Shown one piece after another: positions 8,581 to 18,219 of a stretch of DNA of 43,457 nucleotides. Location: NCBI GenBank assembly GCA_934464705.1, contig CAKSKB010000022.1, positions 1 through 43,457 on the forward strand, in the 5' to 3' direction. A model generated the notes under the pieces. The model was not told the origin of the DNA and did no database searches. It saw only the letters and a list, made by a program, of their open reading frames with translations. This DNA comes from an uncultured Clostridia bacterium. Lineage in GTDB: Bacteria; Bacillota; Clostridia; HGM11514. The position numbers were made by a program, and so were the translations under genes. Within the stretch, counting starts at the first letter, position 1. Every line of letters begins with the position of its first letter.

Positions 8581-10707
8581 ATGAGAAAAATATTAAGTTT
8601 TATTACGGCGGTCATGATTTTTGTGTCCGCATCGGTTTGCGGCGTTTCGGCGGCAGGCAGCATTATTTGCGAAAACTATGCCGAAACAACGGAAGATATT
8701 AAAGCGTATTTTAACGATATCGGGCAAAGTTCTGAATCCGGTGTAAACGGTACGCTTTGCAGCACAAATCCGCAAGCGGCCAATAAACAGCTTTACGCAA
8801 AGGGAACAATGGTTCCGACTTTGCAGGAAGGGAAAACATATCATATTTCCATGCTTGCAAAGGCTGCGAAGGACGATATTGCAAGCTATATTTTCAGAAT
8901 ATACGGAATTGAAGGTACAATAAAGTTCGCGGACGGCAGCGGAAAAACCTTCGTTAGCGGCTGGGACAGCGGCGATTACATAGACACAAAACTTACCAAT
9001 TCCGGCTGGACAAGGCTTGCAATGGCATTTACGGCAACAAAGACGGCAGCTTTAAATGTTCAGCATTTCGGGGATTGCCTCAATACGGCAGGCACCGTTC
9101 TGGCAGACAATTATGTTATAGTTGAAGAGGATTCGGCAGACGCTGCGGATACCGTTAAGCCTTATGTATACAATGTTTCCGCAAGCGGCTCGGTAAGCAC
9201 AGGCGATAAAATCAGCTTTAGGGCGTATACATATGACGCCAACATGAATGTTAAACCTTCGGTTTCATTTAAGATAATGCGGTCGGCTGACGGTGAAAAC
9301 TGGACTGAAATCGAAACCAAAGCGGCTGAAATCAGCGCACTTAACGAGTTTAACACCTATACCGCAACGGCGGAATACACCGCAGACGACGCCGACAGCG
9401 GCATGATGATTAAAGCGGTTGCAACAGCAAAATCGGGCGGCGTTACATCGGAGGAGATTTCATCGAATGTTATAAAGAGTGCGGCAAGAGGCGTTATAGT
9501 TGACAGTCATCTTGAAACAAATGCCGAGGCGCAGCAGTTCTTCAACGGCACAAGTAGTGCTGTTTTGAAACCGGGCATCGGATATAACGCTACAAACTGC
9601 GGAACAAACTATGCTGTGGGTAATTCTAATGCGTATATAAAAGGCGATATGCTTCCGAAGCTTTTGCCGAACAAAACATATCATATTTCGTTTCTTTCAA
9701 AAGGAACAGCGGCTGATATAGATAATTTTGTGTTCAGGCTTTTCGGCGTTACGGGAACGGTTAAAATTTTCGGCAACCAATCACAAAGCTTTGGCGGCGG
9801 CTGGGGAGCAGGAGATTATTTCAGCAGTTCTGTTTCCGGCAGCACATGGACGAGGGTCGGCATTAAATTCATGACAGATAGCGCAAGCCAAACCGGTGCT
9901 ACATTGCAGCTTAACAGTGCAATTCTCAATACTGCAAATTCTGTTTTGTTTGACGAATACACCGTTCTGGAGGAATCGGACGAAAATGCAAGCGATTTTA
10001 CAAGACCTTATATTTACGATGCGGCGGTTTCCGGCGGCGATAAGGTTTTAACGTCCGGTGATGTGCTTACGGCTTCGGCTTACACATTTGATATGAACAT
10101 GAATGTTAAACCGTCGGTTACATTCAAATGGCAGAAGTCCGAAAACAAGGTAAACTGGACGGATGTTTCCGAAACGGAAGGCACGGTTGGGGAGCTTAAC
10201 TCTCTCAACACCTATACTGCAAGCGGAAGCTATACGGTAACGGACGGCGAGGCAGGGCTTTATATGAGGGCGATTGCGGTTGCTGCTTCAAGCGGCAGCG
10301 TATCGGGCACACAAACGGCGGAAACCGTTTCGGCAGAAACCGGTGAGATTGCACCTAAAACGCCTTCCGTTACGGCGGGTGAGGTAAATGTACTTGCAAG
10401 CGATGAAAACCACGGCGGAAAGCCGAGCGCAACGGGTTATGCGGTGGTTGAAGTCCCGGCAGGATTCCAAATTGTAAGCTACGGTGTTATGCTGACCTCT
10501 TCAACAGAAGGGCTTATTCCTTCGGCGCTTAAGCTTGAAGCGTTCCGCATGACAGACGACGGAAGATTCGGCATAAAGGTTTTCGGCAGTGCATTTGACG
10601 GGCACCTTACGGACGAATTTATCATGACTCCTTTTGCCGTTATATCGGACGGCGATGGTGAGCAGACAATAAGCGGCGATGGAATGAGATTTACGCTCTC
10701 AAAATAA
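8581..10707 (+). CDS. Secreted protein with two copies of a beta-sandwich plus Ig-like module
   Basis: Starts with a signal peptide (MRKILSFITAVMIFVSASVCGVSA) after a GGAGGG site. Of 708 residues, about 27-300 and 305-590 are two copies of one unit. Each unit has a roughly 165-residue domain with GKTYHIS-LAKA, FRIYG-GT, SGWDSGDY and SGWTRLA-type segments, resembling carbohydrate-binding jelly rolls. Each ends in a roughly 110-residue Ig-like domain (MNVKPSV-FK-SADG-NWTEI). The third copy opens the next protein. The C terminus (about 600-708) is a further small domain (SYGVMLTSSTEGLIPSALKLEA). No catalytic domain or wall anchor is visible. The gene is 16 nt upstream of the SLH protein, so likely co-transcribed. 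A substrate-binding surface or secreted accessory protein is inferred. Confidence 0.8.
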   Translation: MRKILSFITAVMIFVSASVCGVSAAGSIICENYAETTEDIKAYFNDIGQSSESGVNGTLCSTNPQAANKQLYAKGTMVPTLQEGKTYHISMLAKAAKDDIASYIFRIYGIEGTIKFADGSGKTFVSGWDSGDYIDTKLTNSGWTRLAMAFTATKTAALNVQHFGDCLNTAGTVLADNYVIVEEDSADAADTVKPYVYNVSASGSVSTGDKISFRAYTYDANMNVKPSVSFKIMRSADGENWTEIETKAAEISALNEFNTYTATAEYTADDADSGMMIKAVATAKSGGVTSEEISSNVIKSAARGVIVDSHLETNAEAQQFFNGTSSAVLKPGIGYNATNCGTNYAVGNSNAYIKGDMLPKLLPNKTYHISFLSKGTAADIDNFVFRLFGVTGTVKIFGNQSQSFGGGWGAGDYFSSSVSGSTWTRVGIKFMTDSASQTGATLQLNSAILNTANSVLFDEYTVLEESDENASDFTRPYIYDAAVSGGDKVLTSGDVLTASAYTFDMNMNVKPSVTFKWQKSENKVNWTDVSETEGTVGELNSLNTYTASGSYTVTDGEAGLYMRAIAVAASSGSVSGTQTAETVSAETGEIAPKTPSVTAGEVNVLASDENHGGKPSATGYAVVEVPAGFQIVSYGVMLTSSTEGLIPSALKLEAFRMTDDGRFGIKVFGSAFDGHLTDEFIMTPFAVISDGDGEQTISGDGMRFTLSK

Positions 10708-11663
10708 AGAAAGGAATGTTAAAATGAAAAAAATAATCAGTTTTTTATTGGTTATGGTAATGGCGTCGTTGCTTTTGACGGCGGTTTCGGCGGACGGCGG
10801 CGGAATTATTATCGAAAGCCATGTTGAAACTTTAGCCGATGCGCAGAACTTTTTTGACGCAACCACAGGTCAGGTTCTGGCAGCGGGCAAAGGGTTTGAA
10901 GGCTCAGACTGTGCAACAAACCCGATTAAGGCAAATGGGCAGTATTACATAAAAAACGGTTTGCTTCCTGTTTTATCGCCGAATAAGACATATCATGTGA
11001 CCCTTCTTGCAAAGGGTGCCGAAAGCGATATTGCGGCATTTGTCTTCAGAATTTTCGGCGTTACTGGCGATGTGCATACCTATGGCGGAGCGGCTCAGAA
11101 GTTTGCAAACGGCTGGGGTGCAGGAGATTATTATTCCGCTAAAATCACGGCGTCGGAATGGACAAGAATGGGATTTAAATTCACAACCGACAGTGCGGCG
11201 CAGAATGCGGTTCTGCAGCTCCAGAGCGACGCTTTAAAGCTGCATAATGCCGTTTTGCTTGACGAATACACGGTTATTGAAGAAAACGGCGCTGACACAA
11301 AAGATTACACTAAGCCTTATATTTACGGCGCAAAACTTTCCGGTGCGGAGGGCGAACTGAAAAGCGGTGATAAGCTTACGGCTTCTGCGAATACATTTGA
11401 CGCTAACTCAAATGTAATTCCTGAGGTGAGCATTAAATGGATGAAGTCCTCGGACGGAAAAACATGGTCGGAGATTAAAGATGAAACGGCGGCTGTTTCA
11501 AGCACTTTAAACGAAAGCGTAACATACACCGCATCGGCGGAATACACCGTTTCGGCCGATGACGAAGGCACGGTTATAAAGGCGGTTATGACAGCAAAAT
11601 CAACCGGTGCGGTTTCGGGCGAAAAGGCGGTTTCCGCCGAAACGAATGAGGCAGGCAGCCTCG
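8659..11663 (+). repeat. Three tandem copies of a sandwich/Ig-like coding module across two genes
   Basis: Approximate copies: 8659-9490, 9493-10345 and 10802-11663. All encode the order xIIxESH-ETxADAQ-FF, NKTYHI-xLAKG, FRxFGVTG, GWGAGDY, EWTRxGxKF, then KPYIY and an Ig-like domain with N-KPSV-FKW. Copies 2 and 3 look closer to each other than to copy 1, although the gene boundary falls between them. Confidence 0.75.
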
Positions 11664-14600
11664 GGCAGAGAAAAATTACGGTTAACATTACCGGCAGCGG
11701 CAGTGTTTCATATGGCGGAACGAACGTCGAAAACGGCGCAAGCGTTTCGGTTGTATACGGTTCCGACGCTGAATTTACGCTTGAATGTGACGACAGCCAC
11801 ATGGTTTCGTCCGTAAAATTCGGCGGTGACACTCTTTCCGTCAAAGACGGAAAGGTTACCGTTTCGGGCATCAAGGCAGACGGTGTGCTTGAAGTTGTGT
11901 TTTCCGAAATTTCGCTTGAGTGTTTCGTTGCGCCGAACGGTTCAGATACAAATTCCGGTACAATTGATGCGCCCTTTGCAACGCTTGAGCGGGCGCAGAA
12001 ACACATAAACGAACTGAAGGCTCTCGGCAAGTCGGCGGAGGGTGACTACATAATCAATCTGCGCGGCGGAACTTACGGCAGAGAGAGCACCTTCACCCTT
12101 ACGGACGCTGATTCCGGAAACGCCGATAAGCGAGTTATTTACAAAGCGTATAACGGCGAAAAAGTTGTGATTTCGGGCTCAAAAACCCTCAATTACAACG
12201 CGTTCAAGCCTATTGACGGCGAAATGAAAAATTTGCTGCGTTCCAAAACCGCAAGGGAAAAGGTTCTCGAAGCGAACCTCGACGAACTTGGGCTCGGGAC
12301 GGTCGGTGAATATACATATAACATTCATCCCTCGTCGCTCAATAACCTTCCCGTGATTACATACAACGGCAGAACAATGGGAATTTCCCGCTGGCCGAAC
12401 GGTCTTGACGGCCGTGCATGGCTTGCGATAAACTGCGGTGATGATTATGAGGGCACGCAGAAAGGCTCCGGCGATTCTCCCATGATTGTATCGTACAGCA
12501 GCGAAATTCCGTCATCCTGGGAATTTTCAAGGGCGAAGGGCGATATTTACATGACCGGTATATGGTACTTCTGGTACAATTATACCATGACGAAAGTAAA
12601 TATCGACATTGAAAACAAGCTCATAACCGCCTCCGATAACGGTGCGTTCATGGACAATGCCGAAAGAAAGGCGCAGTTCTGGAATGTATTTGAGGAAATT
12701 GATGTTCCCGGTGAGTGGTATATCGACCGCGAAGCACGCAAAATGTATATCTATCCGTATGACGGTTCAAAGAATGTGGATTTGAAGGCGGCTTCTCTGT
12801 CCGCAATTCTCGTGAAGCTTGACGGCGCAGATTATATCACCTTTGACGGTATTGAGTTTACCGGCTCGAAGGGAATAAACAACAGTTCGGTTCTGATTTA
12901 CGGTGATGCGAACCATAACACGCTTTCAAACTGCAAAATTTACGGAAATGAAGGCTACGGTCTTTATATTGCGTCCTCCGCAGACAAAAACTATGCGGAC
13001 GGCGGCAATAATAAAGCTGAATACTGCGAAATCTATGACAACGGCAGCTGCGGCGCCGCAATCGTAGCCGGAAACCGCTACGGCGACCCGCCGGTAAATG
13101 CAAACAACAGTATTGAAAACAGCTCCGTTCACGATAACGGTAAAAATTTCATCGGCAAAACACAGATTGACCTTGCCGGCAGCGGTATCAGTATAGCAGG
13201 CTGCGATATTTACAACGGTCCTTACACGGCGATTCAGTTTGCGCTTGCAAACGGCAGAATTGAAAACTGCTCCATTCATGATATTAACATGAATTCCACC
13301 GATATGGGCGCAATTTACAACGGCAGAGATATGTCCTGCCTTGACAATGTGGTTAAGAATAATCATCTTTTCAATATGGGTTACGGCAAGCTGTGGCTTC
13401 CGCAGTACAACTCTTATTATAAGGGCGGCGGAGTATTTACCGATGACGGCGGCTCGGGTATGACAGTTGACGGCAACATATTCGGTCCTAACCTCAACCC
13501 CGACGGCTTCGGCTTTAAGCTGAACGGCGGTATGGACAACGCGGTTACAAACAACATCTTTATCGATACCGGCATGTATGTGTCGGTTTCCGAGTGGGCA
13601 ACCTCGCACCTTAACTTAAAGTTCAATCAGAGCGGAATGGAAAAATATAAAAATTCTTGGATTGCCCTCAGCGAAAATAAGTACTGGACGGATAAATACC
13701 CCGTGCTGAAATTTGCAAAGAAGGTCGGCGACGAATGCCCCGACTTCAAAAATGTTGATACCGACGGCAACACGGTTTCAAACAATGCCGTACTTTATAT
13801 CAATTCCGATAAGCCCGAAAAGCCGTATCATTATACGGTGAACTATTCGGCGAATATCCCCGAGGGCTACGGAATAAAGGGTATCGAAACAAACAAGCTT
13901 GCGGAAAATGCTTCAAAAACACTGTTTACCGACTGGGAAAACGGCAATATGAAGCCCACCGCAGAGTTTTACGAAACATTTGGTATAAACGAGATTGCGT
14001 ATGAAAAAATAGGGTATAACAAGACTTCAAAATATGCGCCCGAGGCAAAGAATTTGTCTGTGTTTGCCGACAGTGACGGTGCTGTTAAAGTAAGCTACAC
14101 CTATTCCGACCGCGACTCCGACAGCGAGGGCAACACGCTTATTGAGTGGTTCTCGGCGAACGCAAACAGCAGTAATTTCAAATCTCTCGGAAAATACGGT
14201 GCGGAACTTGAAATCACACCCGAGCTTTCCGGCAAAAAGATAAGATATGAAATAACGCCTATGGACGAAGTAGGCACAGCGGGCGAAAAGGCGGTTTCGG
14301 AAAGCATGCTTATCGGCGGCGGAAATTCCGATAAATCCGCGCTCAACGCAAAGATTTCGGAAGCTGAAATTCTGCTTAATTCCGCAGTTATCGGCACAAA
14401 CGACGGCGAATACGGTGAGGAAAGCGCCGAAAGCTTAAAAACGGCGATTGCGGATGCCAAAGCGGTTTCAAACTCGGTTGATGTTAACCAGTATCAGGTT
14501 GATAATGCCGAAAAGGCATTGGCGGCCGCAATTGTAAAATTCAGGGCATCGGTGATTTCAAACGCCGAGTATATGAGTATAGCGCCGCTGCTTTCCGACC

Positions 14601-16483
14601 CCGACGGCTGGACGGTTGTTACCGGCACAAAGGACGGTTTTGAAAACGGCACGCTTACCCTTTCAAGCGGCGACAGACTGACATACAGCAAGGAAAAATT
14701 CAAGAATAAGCTTTATACTTTCAATATGGAAATAGGCGAAGGCGAGTTGGGCGGAGCGATTTATTTCGGACTTTCCGCACCCGACAAGCAGATTTGGGAA
14801 AGCATTGACGGTTATGACCTCTGGCTTAAGCCCGCCACCCTTGAATGCCAGAGATGGCCCGTAGGCAAGGTAGTTGAGGAATTTGCGAACAGCTGGTTTA
14901 AGGCAGGCAGCAAACACAAGGTTTCTGTCGGCGTTTCGGGAACCGGCGACAATCAGAAATTTGTGCTTTATGTTGACGGCTCTTTGGTATATTCAAAGGC
15001 GTTTGACGGCACAATTTCGGGCGAAGGGTATTTTGGTTTCGGCTGCACAGGCACGGCCGGTATCATTATCACCCCTGTTGAAGTGGATTACACCGCTCTT
15101 GACAAGGTGATTGCGGAGGCGGAGGCGCTTTCGTTAAAAGAAACAGGCACACTTTACGGGCAGTATCCCGAAGATGCCATGAACGCTCTTAAAGATGAAC
15201 TTTCCGCTGCAAAGGCTTTGCGCAGCGGCGGAAACGCAACGCAGGAATCCTGCGAAAAAGCGGTTCTTAAGCTCGAAAGCGCAATCACGGCGCTTAAAGA
15301 TTCGGTAATCTGCGAGCAGGTGATAACCGGAAACGAATCGCTGACCTTAAACGAGGGCAAGCCGAACGCTTCGTTCACCATTGAAAACGGCGGTTCGCTT
15401 AAGCTTTCAAAGGGCGGCAACGAAGTGCTCCCCGAAATAAATATTTCCGCAAAAACCGCAAACGGAAACCTGACGGTTGCAATATCGGGCGGAACCAAAT
15501 TTTCAAATGATACATTCACTGCGTTCTCGCTTCCTGCGGCTCCTTCGGCGCGCACCGACAGCACATTTGATATAAATGCGGTTTACGAAATCGGCGGCAG
15601 CGAGCTGACTTCCGACAGACTTGTGAAAATTGTGTTCCCGGGCGCAAAGAATTACAAAATTGCGTATAAGTCGGGTTCGTCTTACAAGGAAATTAACAGA
15701 AAAATTTCAGAAAATACAGAAAGTGCGGCTCTGGCGGCAATCTCCGGCAGCGGAGCAGTCAAGTATATAGACAGTAACGATGTGGTTGTTTATACAAATA
15801 TTTTGTCCGAATTTATTGTGTATACCAAAACTTCGGGCGGCACTGACGAGCCTTCCGAAACCCCCGGCGGAGGAAACGGCGGCGGTGTGACAAAGCCTTC
15901 CGGAAATAAGGGAACAAACGGATTCTATTCAGGCGAAACCACCAACCCGAGTATTTCAAATCCGTTTACGGATATGGTAAACCATTGGGCGGCGGCTGAT
16001 GTTTTGGCTATGAACAAGGCAGGAATCGTTTCGGGCGTTTCGGACACTCTCTTTGACCCCGACAGAAACATCACAAGAGCAGAATTTGCCGCAATTATCG
16101 CAAGAGCACTCAAGCTTAACGATAAAACGGCAGACTACAAAGATGTAAACGGTGAATGGTTTGCACCGTATGTGGGCGCTTGCTCGGAAGCCGGTATAAT
16201 TTCGGGCTATGACGGATATTTCAGACCTAACGACAATATCACAAGACAGGAAATGGCGGTAATTATAGTTAACGCTTATTCCTACCTTGAAAAGCAAGGC
16301 GCAAACGGCGGAATTGACAGCTTCACCGATAAAGCCGAAATTGCGGACTGGGCAAAGGCCGCGGTTGACACGGCATCTTCTGTCGGCTTAATCTCCGGCA
16401 TGGGCGACGGTACATTCGCACCGAATGCCAACGCAACCCGTGCGCAGGCGGCAAGCATCGTTAAGAGATTGCTCGATAAATAA
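10724..16483 (+). CDS. Large surface-anchored multidomain beta-helix protein with three SLH domains
   Basis: 1919 residues; start at 10724 after an AAGGAATG site. Approximate order: signal peptide 1-24; sandwich/Ig-like module 26-310; bacterial-repeat beta domain 313-395 (KITVNITGSGSVSYGG); beta-helix 397-1090 opening FVAPNGSDTNSGTIDAPFAT; Ig-like 1109-1195; FIVAR helices 1204-1280; concanavalin/LamG-like domain 1283-1454; second FIVAR 1455-1530; an extra beta domain to about 1702; Gly/Pro linker; three SLH domains 1744-1919 (HWAAADVLAMNKAGIVSG, D-FDPDRNITRAEFA). SLH domains bind pyruvylated secondary wall polymer, so the enzyme-like part is displayed outside. The beta-helix is homologous to those at 1-2376 and 38447-40912 (GAIYNGRD signature). 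A polysaccharide lyase or glycosidase role is inferred; the family and substrate are not assigned. Confidence 0.9.
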   Translation: MKKIISFLLVMVMASLLLTAVSADGGGIIIESHVETLADAQNFFDATTGQVLAAGKGFEGSDCATNPIKANGQYYIKNGLLPVLSPNKTYHVTLLAKGAESDIAAFVFRIFGVTGDVHTYGGAAQKFANGWGAGDYYSAKITASEWTRMGFKFTTDSAAQNAVLQLQSDALKLHNAVLLDEYTVIEENGADTKDYTKPYIYGAKLSGAEGELKSGDKLTASANTFDANSNVIPEVSIKWMKSSDGKTWSEIKDETAAVSSTLNESVTYTASAEYTVSADDEGTVIKAVMTAKSTGAVSGEKAVSAETNEAGSLGQRKITVNITGSGSVSYGGTNVENGASVSVVYGSDAEFTLECDDSHMVSSVKFGGDTLSVKDGKVTVSGIKADGVLEVVFSEISLECFVAPNGSDTNSGTIDAPFATLERAQKHINELKALGKSAEGDYIINLRGGTYGRESTFTLTDADSGNADKRVIYKAYNGEKVVISGSKTLNYNAFKPIDGEMKNLLRSKTAREKVLEANLDELGLGTVGEYTYNIHPSSLNNLPVITYNGRTMGISRWPNGLDGRAWLAINCGDDYEGTQKGSGDSPMIVSYSSEIPSSWEFSRAKGDIYMTGIWYFWYNYTMTKVNIDIENKLITASDNGAFMDNAERKAQFWNVFEEIDVPGEWYIDREARKMYIYPYDGSKNVDLKAASLSAILVKLDGADYITFDGIEFTGSKGINNSSVLIYGDANHNTLSNCKIYGNEGYGLYIASSADKNYADGGNNKAEYCEIYDNGSCGAAIVAGNRYGDPPVNANNSIENSSVHDNGKNFIGKTQIDLAGSGISIAGCDIYNGPYTAIQFALANGRIENCSIHDINMNSTDMGAIYNGRDMSCLDNVVKNNHLFNMGYGKLWLPQYNSYYKGGGVFTDDGGSGMTVDGNIFGPNLNPDGFGFKLNGGMDNAVTNNIFIDTGMYVSVSEWATSHLNLKFNQSGMEKYKNSWIALSENKYWTDKYPVLKFAKKVGDECPDFKNVDTDGNTVSNNAVLYINSDKPEKPYHYTVNYSANIPEGYGIKGIETNKLAENASKTLFTDWENGNMKPTAEFYETFGINEIAYEKIGYNKTSKYAPEAKNLSVFADSDGAVKVSYTYSDRDSDSEGNTLIEWFSANANSSNFKSLGKYGAELEITPELSGKKIRYEITPMDEVGTAGEKAVSESMLIGGGNSDKSALNAKISEAEILLNSAVIGTNDGEYGEESAESLKTAIADAKAVSNSVDVNQYQVDNAEKALAAAIVKFRASVISNAEYMSIAPLLSDPDGWTVVTGTKDGFENGTLTLSSGDRLTYSKEKFKNKLYTFNMEIGEGELGGAIYFGLSAPDKQIWESIDGYDLWLKPATLECQRWPVGKVVEEFANSWFKAGSKHKVSVGVSGTGDNQKFVLYVDGSLVYSKAFDGTISGEGYFGFGCTGTAGIIITPVEVDYTALDKVIAEAEALSLKETGTLYGQYPEDAMNALKDELSAAKALRSGGNATQESCEKAVLKLESAITALKDSVICEQVITGNESLTLNEGKPNASFTIENGGSLKLSKGGNEVLPEINISAKTANGNLTVAISGGTKFSNDTFTAFSLPAAPSARTDSTFDINAVYEIGGSELTSDRLVKIVFPGAKNYKIAYKSGSSYKEINRKISENTESAALAAISGSGAVKYIDSNDVVVYTNILSEFIVYTKTSGGTDEPSETPGGGNGGGVTKPSGNKGTNGFYSGETTNPSISNPFTDMVNHWAAADVLAMNKAGIVSGVSDTLFDPDRNITRAEFAAIIARALKLNDKTADYKDVNGEWFAPYVGACSEAGIISGYDGYFRPNDNITRQEMAVIIVNAYSYLEKQGANGGIDSFTDKAEIADWAKAAVDTASSVGLISGMGDGTFAPNANATRAQAASIVKRLLDK

Positions 16484-16511
16484 GCGTATTTCACTCTCTC
16501 CTTTATTCCTT

Positions 16512-16541
16512 GTTTGAAGGTGCAAAAACGCACCTTCAAAC
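16512..16541 (+). terminator. Hairpin after the SLH protein gene
   Basis: GTTTGAAGGTGC (16512-16523) pairs perfectly with GCACCTTCAAAC (16530-16541) around a 6-nt loop, followed by GATTTTCTT. Only 29 nt separate it from the GH130 start and no promoter fits between. It may therefore terminate partially and let some transcription through. Confidence 0.7.
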
Positions 16542-16570
16542 GATTTTCTTACACTTTCACGGAGGTACAT

Positions 16571-17548
16571 ATGAAACTCAAATCAGCAAAATGCATTACG
16601 AAAAGACCCGAACCGGTTTTTTCATACAAAGATGTTCCGTATAATGCGGCGCTCACTTTCAATGCCGGTGTAATAAAGCACAACGGAAAGTACATAATGA
16701 TGTTCAGGAACGATGCCGGCTCAATTGAAGAACAGAAACTTAACGGCGTAACAAATATCGGGCTTTCGGAAAGCGCGGATGGTATTCATTGGAACACCTA
16801 CGAAAAACCGGTGTTTGAGGTTCATGACGGCGAGATAAACCGCGTGTACGACCCCAGGCTTACGGTGATTGACGGTGAGGTTTACATTTGTTTTGCCGCA
16901 GATACCATGCACGGTATCAGGGGCGGCATAGGGAAGGTCAGTGCGGACTTCAAGAGCGTTGAAATTCTGTCGCTGAGTGTTCCGGATAACAGAAATATGG
17001 CGCTTTTTCCGCAGAAATTTAACGGTAAGTTTGTAAGGCTCGAGCGTCCCATGCCTATCTACGGAACTTCGTGGAGGAGCAAAGGAACATTCGATATATG
17101 GCTTTCGGAATCCCCCGACCTTGTTTACTGGGGCAACTCAAAGCTTGTTCTTTCGTGCGAGGAGGTGCCCTTCTGCAACGATAAAATCGGGCCCGGAGCA
17201 CCGCCCGTAAAGACGGATGAAGGCTGGCTCACAATTTTCCATTCGGTAATTTACGATGAAAACTGCGGTAAAAACGGCTGGGAGGACGAATGGAAGAAAA
17301 AATATTATGTCGGAATTATGCTTCTTGATAAAGATGACCCGTCAAAGGTTATCGGAATGTCAAAAGAACCCCTTTTGGCGCCGGAACTTGATTTTGAGGT
17401 TTCCGGAGGCTTCAGGGACGAAGCGCTTTTCCCGTGTGCCATGATTTTAGACGATAACAACGAAGTGAAAATCTATTACAGCGCCGGTGACAAGGTTGTT
17501 TGCCTTGCAACCGCCGATGTTCATGATTTGATTGCGCTTTGCAAATAA
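16571..17548 (+). CDS. GH130-family glycosidase/mannoside phosphorylase
   Basis: Start at 16571 after GGAGGT; 325 residues, no signal peptide, so cytosolic. GH130 enzymes phosphorolyse or hydrolyse beta-mannosides, releasing mannose 1-phosphate in the phosphorylases. The five-bladed propeller hallmarks are visible: NAGVIKHNGKYIMMFR, INRVYDPRLTVIDG (D94, the family's general acid position), NRNMALFPQKFNGKFVRLERP in two parts, and GPGAPPVKTDEGWLTIFH. It lies directly downstream of the secreted beta-helix protein and converges with the decayed DUF4097 gene. The context suggests uptake and breakdown of a mannose-containing glycan. Phosphorylase versus hydrolase cannot be settled by eye. Confidence 0.92.
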   Translation: MKLKSAKCITKRPEPVFSYKDVPYNAALTFNAGVIKHNGKYIMMFRNDAGSIEEQKLNGVTNIGLSESADGIHWNTYEKPVFEVHDGEINRVYDPRLTVIDGEVYICFAADTMHGIRGGIGKVSADFKSVEILSLSVPDNRNMALFPQKFNGKFVRLERPMPIYGTSWRSKGTFDIWLSESPDLVYWGNSKLVLSCEEVPFCNDKIGPGAPPVKTDEGWLTIFHSVIYDENCGKNGWEDEWKKKYYVGIMLLDKDDPSKVIGMSKEPLLAPELDFEVSGGFRDEALFPCAMILDDNNEVKIYYSAGDKVVCLATADVHDLIALCK

Positions 17549-17550
17549 AA

Positions 17551-17590
17551 AAACGGCGGTACAGTTTTCGTTTCTGTACCGCCGTTTTTT
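17551..17590. terminator. Bidirectional terminator downstream of GH130
   Basis: ACGGCGGTACAG (17553-17564) pairs with CTGTACCGCCGT (17574-17585), with A residues on the left and a TTTTTT tract on the right. It serves both the GH130 gene and the converging minus-strand genes. Confidence 0.9.
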
Positions 17591-17596
17591 GCATTC

Positions 17597-18219
17597 TCAG
17601 GGCTTATTAACGGTCATTCTGATATCGTCCGTGCTTGTTGTAATTTCACATTTGCCGCCTTTGCAGTTTGCCCCCGAAACATTCACATTACCTGTGGTAA
17701 CGGAAAGCGTAAGGGAACCGAAGGTATTATTTTTTGCACGGATATTTCCCGTGCTCAAAGAAATATCGGCACTCCCGAATGAATAATTTTCAGGTATGTC
17801 AATGTTTCCCGTACTTCCGCTGATAGCAGCGCATTATATTCCGTTTTCGGAATATAAACCGTTATTTTCGGCGAATCAAAGAAGAATCCGATATAGTCAT
17901 ACCACGATTTTCGATTGACGGCTTTGATAATAAGAGTATCATTTCTAACGGTTACGGCATGCTTTTCCTTTTTCTCTTCATAGCATTCCACTCTGCATTT
18001 ACCGTCATCGGACGTAGCAAATGTAAAATCGGCGGTTTCGGTAGATACGGATATATTGCTGAATGTTTCATCGATTTTGCTGATATTTGTTTTATATTCG
18101 TCCGTTGAGAGCTTTGTGAAATCCCATTTAAGAGCCGACATAACAGCCGCAAAAAGAATGCACCCTGTCAGCACGAGAGAGGCGGCTGTAATAAGCAATG
18201 CTTTTGTTGACTTCTTCAT
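17597..18219 (-). pseudogene. DUF4097-like beta-strand-repeat protein, frameshifted
   Basis: Starts at 18219 after AGGGAGG with an N-terminal signal or anchor (KALLITAASLVLTGCILFAAV). The frame follows a DUF4097-type protein to ITVYIPKTEYNALL, then near 17821-17826 slips and stops at 17755. In another frame the family's repeat pattern continues without a gap (SGSTGNIDIPENYSFGSADI, then SLSTGNIRAKN and VTTGNVNVSG) to a stop at 17597. A single base loss therefore breaks the gene. Its start overlaps the stop of the DUF1700-type gene upstream (TAATG), the usual operon order for these envelope-associated proteins. Both partners are damaged, which points to real decay rather than one read error. 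Confidence 0.82.

Noticed and set aside
11323..12030. Long open frame antisense to the large SLH-protein gene (235 codons)
   Set aside because: It mirrors the codon pattern of the real gene on the other strand, has no ribosome site or recognisable domain, and lies wholly inside a well-supported coding region. The same applies to other long antisense frames (for example 12926-13609, 23603-24422, 37057-37629).
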